Shown: piece by piece, positions 1 through 9,190 of the stretch
Layout: every line of letters begins with the position of its first letter
How positions within the stretch are numbered: position 1 is the first letter of the stretch
Translations under genes and position numbers: made by a program
Origin: Euperipatoides rowelli
Lineage: Eukaryota; Onychophora; Udeonychophora; Euonychophora; Peripatopsidae
DNA length: 13,140 nucleotides
Assembly (NCBI GenBank): GCA_003024985.2
Contig: PXIH01S0003913.1
Direction: 5' to 3' (one strand)
The notes under the pieces: generated by a model
The model's database searches: none
The model's input: only the letters and a program-made list of their open reading frames with translations
What the model was told of the DNA's origin: nothing

Positions 1-475
1 TAAGTAAGAACTCCTTGGACCTAGGCCCTTCAACACAAATAATATAAATTTATTGATTTTTTTTTTCATAATAAATTTAATTGAAAATAAATAGTAATTC
101 ACTTCTTTATATATTTATATATACTGTATATATATATATATATCTTTTTTAACTAAAGACATTACTTGGTCTTTACAGATAATATGAGTATGTTACAATT
201 TAGCATTGTCTAAGGATTTTGTTTTTCTATCCACAATCGATGCGGGCAATATTGATAACAAAATTTTAATAGCCATTACTAAACTAAACTTTTATTGTTA
301 CATTTTTCTGAAATAAATTTATTTATTATTTATCCTTCAAAGTTCTAATGCAATATCAATCATAGCTTCTCCACAGTGGAAGGGCCCATTTCAGACAAGG
401 AGGGGTGATGGGCCCTTAGATCAGGATGGGGCCCGATGCAATTGAATCGGCTGCATCTGCATTGTTACACTACTG
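1..475. repeat. Repeat-like segment with GGGCCC blocks, possible DNA-transposon end
   Basis: Bases 361-475 are much richer in G+C than the surrounding DNA. They carry three GGGCCC blocks (382-387, 410-415, 429-434) and a related AGGCCCTT at 23-30. The right edge, read on the minus strand, begins CAGTAGTGTAAC, which resembles the CAGNG-type tips of hAT transposons. The middle (about 35-360) is AT-rich and includes a (TA) run at 127-143. I see no matching left tip inside the window and no transposase coding, so this could be the right part of a non-autonomous element cut by the window edge. The hAT link is inference from the tip only; the segment could be another kind of dispersed repeat. Confidence 0.3.
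127..143. repeat. (TA)n microsatellite
   Basis: An uninterrupted TA dinucleotide run of about eight and a half units, in an already AT-rich stretch. Confidence 0.9.
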
Positions 476-527
476 GTGTTACGAAGGGTGTTCAAATTTC
501 CTAGATTAATGAAGATAATTACCAAAA

Positions 528-566
528 GTTAATGTTAAACAAATGTTTATTGACCCAACAGACCAA
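528..566 (+). repeat. 39-bp diverged direct repeat, copy 1
   Basis: This matches 1400-1438 at 34 of 39 positions without gaps, including an identical 16-base core AACAAATGTTTATTGA. The similarity stops abruptly on both sides. It looks like an old dispersed repeat fragment; the family is not recognised. Confidence 0.6.
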
Positions 567-1399
567 TTTTTTTTACAAACTTGGCGCCTATATATATAGT
601 GTATCCACCAAGTAGAGTTGTTTACACGATGCTACACTGCAAGGTAGCGAAGTACGGGGTCTCACAATGATAAGAATAAAAGACGACACTGGAACAATGC
701 CAAACTAAAAAGCCAAGAGTTTATTCAAAAGCTGGTCATTTCAACAGTATATCATGAATCAGCAGCTTGCTCAATGACAATAATGAAGAAAGTAAAACAA
801 GTCCCATAACAAAAGGATGCCATAGTTTAATAACAAAAGGGGCAGTTCACACTAATGACTGACATCCACCAGTCCAACCCCATAGGACCATAATGAATAA
901 ATAATAGACTCATTGGAAATAGTGAAAGACAGTCCAAAAGAATTAGACCAGTTAAGTATATGTGTGTGACATTCTTTTATAGCCTATTAAAGTATACATC
1001 CATATGAAATTAAGCAAACATAAAGACTAAAATATTAACGAACTCCACGGGAAACCAAAATACTGTTTCATGCAGGTGATCAATCTGCAGAAAACATTAA
1101 TGTGTGGCGAAAGTAAACAACACATAAAAAGTTAGCAAGGTCTTCACGTGGAGAACAAAAGTATAAATATAAAATATTAACCACCATTTTTTATAATAGA
1201 CCATTTCACCAATCCCATCAAATTCTAAAATGTAAACAATAAGCATAACAATCTTTATTATCGAAGATCGCTTTAATTATATGTACCGATAAGGATTAGA
1301 AATGTTATCAAAATTTAAATAAATACATAATCTCTTGTGATAAAATGAAAATATATTTTCATGGAAGGGAAGGTAGGGGAGGGATAAGAGGATTCAAAT

Positions 1400-1438
1400 G
1401 TTAACGTTGAACAAATGTTTATTGATCTAACTGACCAA
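1400..1438 (+). repeat. 39-bp diverged direct repeat, copy 2
   Basis: Second copy of the sequence at 528-566, same orientation, 872 bp downstream, with five substitutions and no indels. It follows a G-rich patch at about 1362-1392 that has no counterpart at the first copy. Confidence 0.6.
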
Positions 1439-2260
1439 GATCTAATAAAATTTATTAAATATACAGAATGTAGTTTTAATGGTTGAGAACAACTGCAATA
1501 AAACATTTACATTTCAAAATGTTAAAATAATAATTTTTCAATTTCAAACTGGACGACAACGAAGTCCTCACTAATAAATATTTTGTTCAAGCCTGTGGAA
1601 TACCAAACAACTTTCAGCACTGAAAAAAACAAGATCAAATCGCTATTCTGCTCAAATATACCATTATTGTCAAATAAAAAAAATATTCCATGCAATAGAC
1701 CGTCATCCGATTCAAACACATTGAAATTAATTTTCTAACATACACTAATTTCTTGATGAATCATGCAAAGCATGCTTCGCATTGTTAAAAGCGTATTACC
1801 TGATTCGCATTTGGCACATCAGGTTATGTGATAGTCACTTCTGATCTTATGTAGAGACATTGTAAGGAGGTTTTTGTTTTTGTAAAATGATGGATCCACA
1901 TTTCGGTCTCTTTTGAGGGAAAGCTACCAGTGAAAGCGATGTCTTTATTGCAATGTACTGGAAAGCTTTAAGTTGATGACGATTAATGAAATGATATTCA
2001 CATTTGCCTAATATGCCAAAAGAAATAATAAAAAGCAGTTTGATTTGCATGCATATTTTGGGGAATGTTATGCTGGATTAAAAAGCACAAAATAAGCATT
2101 ACAGGACTATTTTTTTTTTTTTAAATAATCTTTTCGTTCTGCAATTTTATTTTATTTATACTCAGTCAACAGCTTCACGTCTAATACAGAGAGAAAATTG
2201 TAAATACATAATTGAATACACAAATTAATAAATAGAGTCCAGACTTAGACTGGATACTGC

Positions 2261-2579
2261 TTATTCTAGAAGCCGTTAAAAATTGAAAGGCCTTATAAAA
2301 ATTTTACCGTGTTTTTAACATCTGCGCATATATTTCTGTCATTACGGTAATTTTCCAGAAATTGGATCAAAATTCCCGAAATCGATCAAAAAAACTATTA
2401 TTTCATCCCTTCCTCATCACAGGGTTGGGAAAAAGTGGGTTTAATAAGTAGTTGGCGTTAGGGTTCAGGGTTGTGGTAGGTTAGGACTGTAAACAACAAA
2501 AAAAAAAAGCTGCTATCCATTTTGATCATATGACTAAAATTTATAAGGCCTTTCAATTTTTAACGCCTCGTATTATTCT
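2261..2579. mobile_element. MITE-like element with terminal inverted repeats and flanking 7-bp direct repeats
   Basis: The left arm (2274-2306) and right arm (2535-2565) are inverted copies. The outer 25 bases are perfect (CGTTAAAAATTGAAAGGCCT followed by TATAA on the left), and the match continues through a 2-base indel into a shared ATTTTA. Similarity fades over about six to eight further bases to likely element ends at 2268 and 2572. Both edges are flanked by the same heptamer TTATTCT (2261-2267 and 2573-2579), consistent with a target-site duplication. The element is about 305 bp with no coding capacity. Its interior has a G/T-rich patch (2423-2486) with repeated GTTAGG/GTTCAGGG motifs. 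This fits a non-autonomous DNA transposon. A 7-8 bp duplication would suit hAT- or P-like elements, but the superfamily cannot be fixed from the sequence alone. Confidence 0.75.
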
Positions 2580-3284
2580 TTTATGTTTTTCGGTCTTTAT
2601 TTCCGTCCTTTTTTCAGAGCACAGAAAAGGTGGAAATGCTTAACAGCGCGTTATACAAGTGATGCACTGATTAACTTCACTTGCGTTAAGAATTTTAATG
2701 TATGGTACTTCGCCAAGTGAGCATTTCAGAGTTTAATCGTAAGAACTGTCTTTGGCTTTGAACAGTACTACTTCTTTAAATGCCTTTTTGAAAGTACCAG
2801 CGGAGGGATTATTTGGTTGACGTGTTACCGGGTATATGACATAACGTTTGTAATTTTTGTATAGCATCGTCACATGCTCTTGTGCAGTGACTCAATTATT
2901 TTTGTATTACTGAAATAAAACAGCGCTACCTATTTTAAAAAGGTGCTACCAAGTAATAAACATAATTCTTTGAATGTGTATTTATTTATTTAACCACAGC
3001 AAATCTATTCATTATTTGCTTAAAATAGGGAGTTAAAAAAGAGAATGCATTTTATAGCAATCAGTAAAAATGAATTAATGGTGAGATTTTGCTCAAATTA
3101 TATACTAACAATGGCATTTAACGCCATCAAATATATTAGAATTAATTAGTTGTATGTCGTTCTTACCCAAGACTCTTGTGGTTGTATTTTCAATACTTCA
3201 GTGCAAAAGTGTCAATATGCTAACTTCACATTTATTTTAGAAAATAACTATTATTAACTTACAATTATTTATGTTTTGTGTTAG
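2580..3284. other. AT-rich non-coding stretch, no gene seen
   Basis: A pyrimidine-rich run ending in CAG at 2617 resembles a splice acceptor and is followed by a frame open for 33 codons, but no donor or recognisable protein follows. The repeated hexamer GCTACC near 2924-2950 is the only other local structure noticed. Confidence 0.5.
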
Positions 3285-3716
3285 ATGTATTTGTCAGGAA
3301 AGGGTGACACCATTTTGAATCTCGTTTGTGATGTCAGTTCTCGTCACTCTGCAAGACTTCGACATCACAACCTCTACAAAAATGTTTCAACGTTGCCATT
3401 CATGCCAGGCCAAATGCGCTATCATCTTCGCCATAGCAATGTAGAAGTATCCCATCTTTCAAGGGCAAAACAAAATACTGCTTTTTGTTATAGATTTTGT
3501 GTTTTTTTTTGTAAATGCAAAGAAAGTTTCCAAGGCGTTAAAATGATTTTCAATGTAGCAAATTTAATAGTATTATCAATGTACAGAGTGCTTGGCAAAA
3601 GCTTAAGAAGACAATACGGAGGATTTAATAAAAGGAAATATTTCCAGTATACAGTGTATAATTATACTGAGTTTGATATCAGGGCTATTAGAAATGCTAA
3701 TAAAATGAAACAATAG
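3285..3716 (+). CDS. Unrecognised 143-codon open frame, candidate exon
   Basis: This is the longest open frame in the window. At this base composition a run of this length is unlikely but not impossible by chance. The ATG directly follows TTATGTTTTGTGTTAG, a plausible splice acceptor, with a TTAAC branch-point-like sequence about 30 bases upstream. The in-frame triplet just before the ATG is a stop (TAG), so the frame begins here or at that acceptor. Codons 1-65 or so lie in DNA that is less AT-rich than its flanks. The remainder drifts to Lys/Asn/Tyr/Phe-rich composition typical of non-coding AT-rich DNA. The product would be basic, with several His, Arg and Cys residues, and no signal peptide or known domain. 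It ends at TAG (3714-3716), and a variant polyadenylation signal ATTAAA lies near 4017. I do not recognise the protein; it may be spurious. Confidence 0.25.
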   Translation: MYLSGKGDTILNLVCDVSSRHSARLRHHNLYKNVSTLPFMPGQMRYHLRHSNVEVSHLSRAKQNTAFCYRFCVFFCKCKESFQGVKMIFNVANLIVLSMYRVLGKSLRRQYGGFNKRKYFQYTVYNYTEFDIRAIRNANKMKQ

Positions 3717-4438
3717 GTTTTTATATATTTGATTGTTATAGGACTGATATAAAGTAAATTTGACTTAATGAGGTTTCATGCAGTCTAATTCAGAGCTCGG
3801 AGTTTATGACAAAGAAAGTTTTTACTGGAATTTGATGACACAATGTCCAGATCAGACAGACAACCCAAGAACACTAGTTACAAGAAAAATTTGAAGGTGT
3901 TAATCTTTTTAAGTTGAAGGATAATGACAGGAGATTGTAATTAAGTTACTTAATATTATTTTCAGTGAATCTGTGTTACTGAGAGAATAATCCATTGTGA
4001 AGCTAATCCACTAAGTATTAAATAATATAAAAGGGTGTAAATTAATTGATTTTTAAATGGTCTTAGACTGTCTTTTTCTTTTAGATTTTTAGAATTGTTT
4101 CTGAGAATGTTCATGGTAAAAATATGCCAAAATTAATGATTTCAAATTATAATGTTTTGCTATTCCTAAGATAGATATCTAAAAAAAAAAAAACTGATAA
4201 ATCTTTGATTATTAATTACTCAGACTCGCAAAATTCACTAATGGTCGTCTGAGATGAATGCATATTAGCAAGTCAATTTTTAAACCTGTTCATCCAACGG
4301 GACAAGTGATAAAGATATTTCAAATCACCAGGGCAAAAAAAACTTTGTTGAATTATGTTTAAATAAGAAACAAAACTGCATCTTAGAATTAAATGAAAAG
4401 AAATAATTTTGTTTCTGAAAATCTTATTGTATTTAAAA
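3717..4438. other. AT-rich non-coding stretch, no gene seen
   Basis: No open frame of note. It contains a 7-bp inverted repeat CTCAGAC/GTCTGAG (4219-4225 with 4247-4253), a 12-base A run near 4181, and a GGACAAGT octamer near 4300 that recurs three times at 6341-6402. Confidence 0.55.
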
Positions 4439-4599
4439 AAAAAAATATTAAGATTTTTTTAATTATTATTATTAAAATAATGTTTTATTTTCCGAAGAGA
4501 AAGGATGGCGGGGGGACGGGAGGATCTGACCAAGTTTATTTTTCAATACATTTAACCCAGTAAGATATAAGATATTAAAACAAACTTTTGGTTGTTTTA
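4439..4599 (+). repeat. 161-bp identical direct repeat, copy 1, ending at an N
   Basis: This is identical, base for base, to 5781-5941. It contains a conspicuous G-rich patch (about 4502-4523) within AT-rich DNA. The repeat ends at 4599, exactly one base before the N at 4600. Perfect identity plus an edge at an N suggests the end of one contig overlapping another contig that was placed downstream, rather than a biological duplication. Confidence 0.9.
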
Positions 4600-5153
4600 N
4601 AAACAATTTATAGATAAAAAACTCTTGGTAGCTTACATAATTATTTAACGAAACAAACTGCTTTGTAAAATTTATAATATTCAATAGAAACTGAGANAAA
4701 CAATCGACATGTACCGTACTGTATATATTTATTTCTATATATTATTAAATTTATTTTACATTCATAATTCTAAAAAAATATTACTATAAGTTAAGGACTT
4801 CCATGATATTTAATGCAATGTTGTGAGTGAACAGAAATGCTGCTTGCACGGCCCCAACTTCATTTTCATATTATAACTAGTATTATTTTTATGCACGTCC
4901 AATATAATAACTATACTGCAAATTTATTTGCATTGCAAGAATATGTTTTGGAATTTAGCAATTTAAAGCCAATCGAAAACTTTAATATATGGAAATAATC
5001 TGATGCGGGCGGATCTTTTTAATTAAAAAAAAAAAAAAATAGCATAAAAAAATGTTTGACAAGGCAGAAATATTTTGACTCGGGTAGTCTCCAGAAACAA
5101 GATTCCAACTTTTAGTGAGCTAAAGCAGACCTTTCATTTTTAAGTAATATCAG

Positions 5154-5344
5154 AAAAACATTGGCTAAAACGCAATGAGACCATAGACATGCAATGATTG
5201 TAAGAAAAAATCTTTAATTATTTATTATGTTAATTTTGCTTTTAATGTATTTCTTGTAATTACTTGAATTGTTTTTTTTTTTGATTCAATAAATAATAGC
5301 TGAAATTTTTGCTATCAAAAAAAAAAAAAACATTGACTAAAACG
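5154..5344 (+). mobile_element. Small retroposed sequence with poly(A) tail and target-site duplication
   Basis: The insert 5173-5330 ends with a polyadenylation signal AATAAA (5288-5293), 23 intervening bases and a 14-base poly(A) tract (5317-5330). It is flanked by the direct repeat CATTGRCTAAAACG: CATTGGCTAAAACG at 5159-5172 and CATTGACTAAAACG at 5331-5344, with one mismatch. The left copy is preceded by AAAAA, as expected if a LINE endonuclease nicked a TTTT/A-type site. These are the hallmarks of LINE-mediated retroposition of a polyadenylated RNA. The roughly 144-bp body is AT-rich and has no open frame, so it resembles the 5'-truncated 3' untranslated end of some transcript. The parent is not identifiable here. 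Confidence 0.75.
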
Positions 5345-5346
5345 TC

Positions 5347-5374
5347 AAACATTGATGTTTAGTATCCAATGTTT
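5347..5374. repeat. 8-bp inverted repeat
   Basis: AAACATTG (5347-5354) and CAATGTTT (5367-5374) could form a short hairpin with a 12-base loop. It sits immediately 3' of the retroposed insert. ACATTG recurs several times here, so it may be compositional. Confidence 0.5.
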
Positions 5375-5780
5375 TTCTGTCAACGATGATCATGTTAGTG
5401 TTTACATCAATGGTAAAACATTTTGTATCCTATTCCTTATGAACAGTATTAAATTACATTTTAATGTATGGTGTGTTGATTTCGGTATCAATATTTGATC
5501 ACCTACTGTATGCTTTTAACTTTCTAGTATACAGCAGAGAGCAGACTATAAAGTTTAAATGGCAACTAATAGGTTTAGAATGTTTAAAAATTAATAATTA
5601 AAAAATTTCTACCTTCAATATCGTTAATTATTCGATGATCTTGACTGGCCTTCAAGGATGCCATTTTTATTTCATTAAAAGCAATGGAACTAGAATATTT
5701 TTGCCCCAACTGTTGAAGAAGAAAAAAAAAAAAGCAAATAAACTGATTAGTTGTACAGTAGTNTAAGCAAAACATTACTT

Positions 5781-5941
5781 AAAAAAATATTAAGATTTTT
5801 TTAATTATTATTATTAAAATAATGTTTTATTTTCCGAAGAGAAAGGATGGCGGGGGGACGGGAGGATCTGACCAAGTTTATTTTTCAATACATTTAACCC
5901 AGTAAGATATAAGATATTAAAACAAACTTTTGGTTGTTTTA
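5781..5941 (+). repeat. 161-bp identical direct repeat, copy 2
   Basis: Identical to 4439-4599. It starts 18 bases after the N at 5763. The flanking sequences differ from those of copy 1 on both sides. The absence of any mismatch argues for a recent event or, more simply, an assembly overlap. Confidence 0.9.
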
Positions 5942-6137
5942 AACTTTTAGTACTTTAAAATTAAATTATCTATAGTCTAGAAGTGTGGTTTTAATTACAG
6001 TAATTATCATTTACATGATACCTAGGTTTAATTGTAATCCACTTTTATTTTTATAATTTAAATGTTTAATAAATATCGATTTAATAAAATTATAGCATTT
6101 TAATTTTGTTTCTTTGCAATAATGACAGATGGGTCAA

Positions 6138-6185
6138 CATATTGGATTGACAAAATTTGTACTGTATCTGTCTCAATCCAATATG
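6138..6185. repeat. 13-bp perfect inverted repeat (potential hairpin)
   Basis: CATATTGGATTGA (6138-6150) and its exact reverse complement (6173-6185) are separated by 22 bases. The stem can be extended by two more pairs if two bases bulge out. No terminator or other role can be assigned in a eukaryotic context. Confidence 0.8.
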
Positions 6186-6237
6186 ATAGCCCCCTCATCT
6201 TATCTTGATTGTCCAAATTTATACTGTGTCCATCTCA
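6145..6237 (+). repeat. Diverged direct repeat with 62-bp period
   Basis: The 31 bases from 6145 (starting GATTGACAAAATTTGTACTG) match the 31 bases from 6207 at 25 positions without gaps. Copy 1 overlaps the hairpin at 6138-6185. A C-rich run (6233-6252) follows copy 2. Confidence 0.6.
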
Positions 6238-6340
6238 CCCTCCCTCCCCACCTCCATATGGCACACACAATATTTTTTTGTATGTGTTAGTGTATGCAAC
6301 CAACACTTTACATATGAACAAAATAAAAATCCATATATTT

Positions 6341-6402
6341 GGACAAGTAATGAAAATTGTGGGACAAGTAAAATTTAGAGATCAATTGTCCAAGGGACAA
6401 GT
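6341..6402 (+). repeat. Three GGACAAGT octamers
   Basis: GGACAAGT occurs at 6341-6348, 6362-6369 and 6395-6402, with the related GTCC just before the third. Another copy lies near 4300. Spacing is irregular (21 and 33 bases). It could be a decayed minisatellite or chance. Confidence 0.4.
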
Positions 6403-6711
6403 GGCTTTTTTTTAAAAAATTTGTGAGCCTATGCTAAAAATTTCTCTAACCCGTATTTCATTTGTAAATGCCAGAATAAATCTCTAGATTTCTTTCTTGA
6501 ATAATTAATTTGCTTAACATTAGATTCGAAATTGTTATAAACTAGTGTTAAATTTTATATTCTATCATCTATAGCTANTGTCTGTAAAATACATATTTAT
6601 TTATTCCACACTTTTTAACAATGTATGCCCATATACAGAAAGTGTAACAGTCAGTAATAAACAAAATATATAAACAGAGATCTACTAGAATTTTTTTAAA
6701 GGGGTTTAAAA

Positions 6712-6772
6712 AAATCCCTAGCCTAATCAGGGCTCCCCGAACTGCAAATCCAGGTTTTCTGGGTTCGAATGT
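6712..6772 (+). repeat. tRNA-like A-box/B-box segment, possible SINE head
   Basis: TAGCCTAATCAGG at 6719-6731 fits the RNA polymerase III A-box. GGTTCGAATG at 6762-6771 fits the B-box except near its 3' end. The start-to-start distance of 43 bases is that of a real tRNA. AGCC (6720-6723) and GGCT (6731-6734) can form a D-stem. The T-stem and acceptor stem do not pair, so this is not a working tRNA. It fits a decayed tRNA-derived SINE head, with a T run at 6821-6825 as a possible terminator. No target-site duplication was found. Confidence 0.35.
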
Positions 6773-6829
6773 AGGCATCGACTTCCATTTAAAGCTACTC
6801 GCAAGTGCCATTGGGTGCTTTTTAAAAAA

Positions 6830-9190
6830 AACTGATGGCAGATTAGAAGAAAGTGAAAAATATGGTCTAGGTACTTAATCGATCAGTTTGAATTTCATTT
6901 TATCAAGTCATAAAGAGACTTTTGATATACATTCTTGGTGTGTCAGTATACGGCTAATTGTTAAATATAAAATCAAAGTGGTAAAAGGCATATATCGACA
7001 TTAAAAATTGATTGTAGATATATCAATGTTACAAGTAGACTTTTAAATGTTAGTTGAAATTGTTCATACTTTAATATTTTTGATCATTATATAGCCTAGT
7101 GCTAGCATTATTATGCAGTGACTATTTTTAGCAGTACTGTATTGCATAGTTGATAGCCACACAAGAGGAAGATTTTGTGAGAGATTTTTTTGTTTATTTG
7201 TTATACTGTGAAGACATAGATTTGTGTCATGGAAAAAAATAATTATAATAAAACACTTTAGGAATGATATGCATTGAGAGAGAGTAAGTTTTTTTTTTTT
7301 CTGTAATGATCTTAATTCATAGAATTGAATGAAATAAATGATTGTTATAAGGAATTGAGAATGTGATTCTGTTGTAAACCAGTGTAGGCTACATTGCCTT
7401 ACTATTTTTCGCCAGGTTTCCATAGGTAGACTGTAGACAACATGTTATCTAATGCAAAGTGTAAATTGCTTCTTAATTACCGTACTAATAAATATATTAA
7501 TATCATGTCAGTGCTTGGATACTAATTATATATAAAAATAAATAAAAAATTATCATTAATTTGATATTGGGTTCTGATTTTCAGTAGAGAGTTATTTGAA
7601 GAATGAAGTGCACAAAATTGACAGATGCCAGTAGCCTATTTGAAATCAAGATGGGATAAAGCTAACTTAAGCTAAGGCTGCCAAAGTTAGCTCCTTGAAA
7701 AAGTGTTAATGGCAGAAATTAAGATAGAACTGGCAGCAATAATGGTGAAAAATAATGCAGTGTGAGGTTGTCAGCTACTGAAATTAAGGACTGAGATACT
7801 GTAAATCTAAATTTTGGATCTTGACCTACACTTTCTAAAATGCTGGGCTAATCTATGTAGGCCATGAAGTTAGAAACATTATTTTCAACTTTATTTACAA
7901 ATTAGAATATATCAATTCCAGTATCGTTCGATTCTCAGCTGTGTCTTTTATTCTATTTTTAAAATAGGCTAATAATAATTTAGACATTACACAGTTGATA
8001 GGGTCAAAAATTTGTGGTAACAATAAATTTAAAAAAATATCAACTGAGAAAGATGATAGCATTATCTATATTATTATTTTTATTATTTTTCTGTGTAATT
8101 ATTGTTAGATTAGTGCATTCAAGAAAAAGCTGATAATTGTTGTTTATGTACATGTTTAGTTTCATAGTGCCACCTTTCTATTTTTAATAGTAAATGCCGT
8201 ATTAACATAATCTGATCAATTATGAGATAGTAAACAGCGCATAAAACAATCAACTTCCTTTGCATACATATGCATTATTTACAATAAAATGCTACATGCA
8301 TGCTTAGTGGTTTTACTTGGATGAGGAGGCTTCAGCCACTACCAATAAGTAACTTATTTTTATTTATAGTATATGGTCTGGTAGGAGCCTTTCCATAGTA
8401 ATTTGGCTACCTCGGATATATGGCCGCTTTACTGTTAACGGGGCTTACCAATATATTATTTTTTCTGTACCATTAAGCTGATAAAAACTACCTGTATTGT
8501 CCTTGGAATAAAAGATGTTATATTCCATTCAGTATTCCATTGAATAAAGTCCATATTCATTCACTTTTAAGTTATTTTTATACATCCTTTATGGTGGTCT
8601 CCTGGAAATGCTGATAGAAGTTTGGTGGGTTCCAGCAGAAATATTTACTCACTCGTTCCAGAAGATTCACTATAGTATGAAATATAGTATTCAAATGATA
8701 TCACCATCAATTTTCCTCTTGCTATGTCATAGCAATAAATATTTATTAGCAAGCTTTCATACTATATTTAATGTAGGCTACAGTATCACAAATCCTGGTT
8801 ATCAATTTTAACTTAGAAATAGCTTTTTATAAGAATATCACAATCTTAATATTTGCACTGCCTCTTAGAAAATAGGACATCAAGTTTAATTAATTTATTT
8901 TTTTTTAAGAAAAAGTAGCCACAAAAAAAAAAAAAAGTTTTAAATGTTTGTTTATTTTTTTATTTTTTATCAGATAAACTGTATAACAACAAAAAGATAA
9001 GCTAGATAACAGAAATCCTGAAAATAAAAGAAAAATTGTGACCTCTTTGTAACCCAAGGCTTGATAAGGATCCAGGAAATGGGTTGCTAATCTAAAACCC
9101 TTGGTAAAACAAACTTAAAATAAATTATTTTAAGTAGGCCTATAGAGAAGAAATCTTTATATCCTACCTTATAATCAAGTGTAAAGTTAT
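6830..9190. other. Long AT-rich stretch without a supported gene
   Basis: Open frames here reach 119 codons on the minus strand (7064-7423), but the product is low-complexity and unrecognised. Local features are the hairpin at 7660-7692, many A/T runs, and scattered TAGGCTA/TAGCCTA motifs (for example near 7094, 7386 and 8773). A slightly more GC-rich patch lies at 8405-8450. Decayed upstream parts of the LINE at 9201 might lie here, but I could not recognise any. Confidence 0.55.
7660..7692. repeat. 9-bp perfect stem hairpin
   Basis: AGCTAACTT (7660-7668) and AAGTTAGCT (7684-7692) are exact reverse complements around a 15-base loop. No role can be assigned. Confidence 0.7.

Larger units (their letters stand above)
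476..2260. other. AT-rich non-coding stretch, no gene seen
   Basis: This stretch has only short open frames (at most 67 codons, on the minus strand) with no recognisable domain. Apart from the 39-bp diverged direct repeat it holds an internal repeat of ATAACAAAAGG (805-815 and 830-840), a 10-bp palindrome AAGCATGCTT (1768-1777) and a 7-bp stem ACCTGAT/ATCAGGT (1798-1804 with 1818-1824). No exon structure could be supported. Confidence 0.6.
4600..5763. other. Segment bounded by Ns, possible misordered contigs
   Basis: Ns at 4600, 4697 and 5763 cut this interval into a 96-bp piece (4601-4696) and a 1065-bp piece (4698-5762). Because the 161 bases before it recur just after it, the two flanking contigs may really join directly, with these pieces being an alternative haplotype or misplaced contigs. 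The sequence right after both 4600 and 4697 begins AAACAAT. Apart from the retroposed sequence at 5154-5344, no feature is seen. Confidence 0.45.

Noticed and set aside
2600-2720. Pyrimidine-CAG acceptor at 2617 followed by 33 open codons
   Set aside because: No donor, no homology and no larger exon; a single acceptor-like site is weak evidence.
4502-4523. G-quadruplex in the G-rich patch (also 1362-1392)
   Set aside because: G runs are uneven and support at best two-tetrad structures.
6712-6790. Functional tRNA gene
   Set aside because: The T-stem and acceptor stem do not pair, so only a tRNA-derived remnant can be argued.
7064-7423. 119-codon minus-strand open frame
   Set aside because: Its translation is low-complexity in parts (Lys run from a T tract, Ile/Phe-rich) with no recognisable domain or splice context; taken as chance in AT-rich DNA.
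8608-8811. 67-codon plus-strand open frame
   Set aside because: No domain, signal or context; similar length frames occur throughout by chance.
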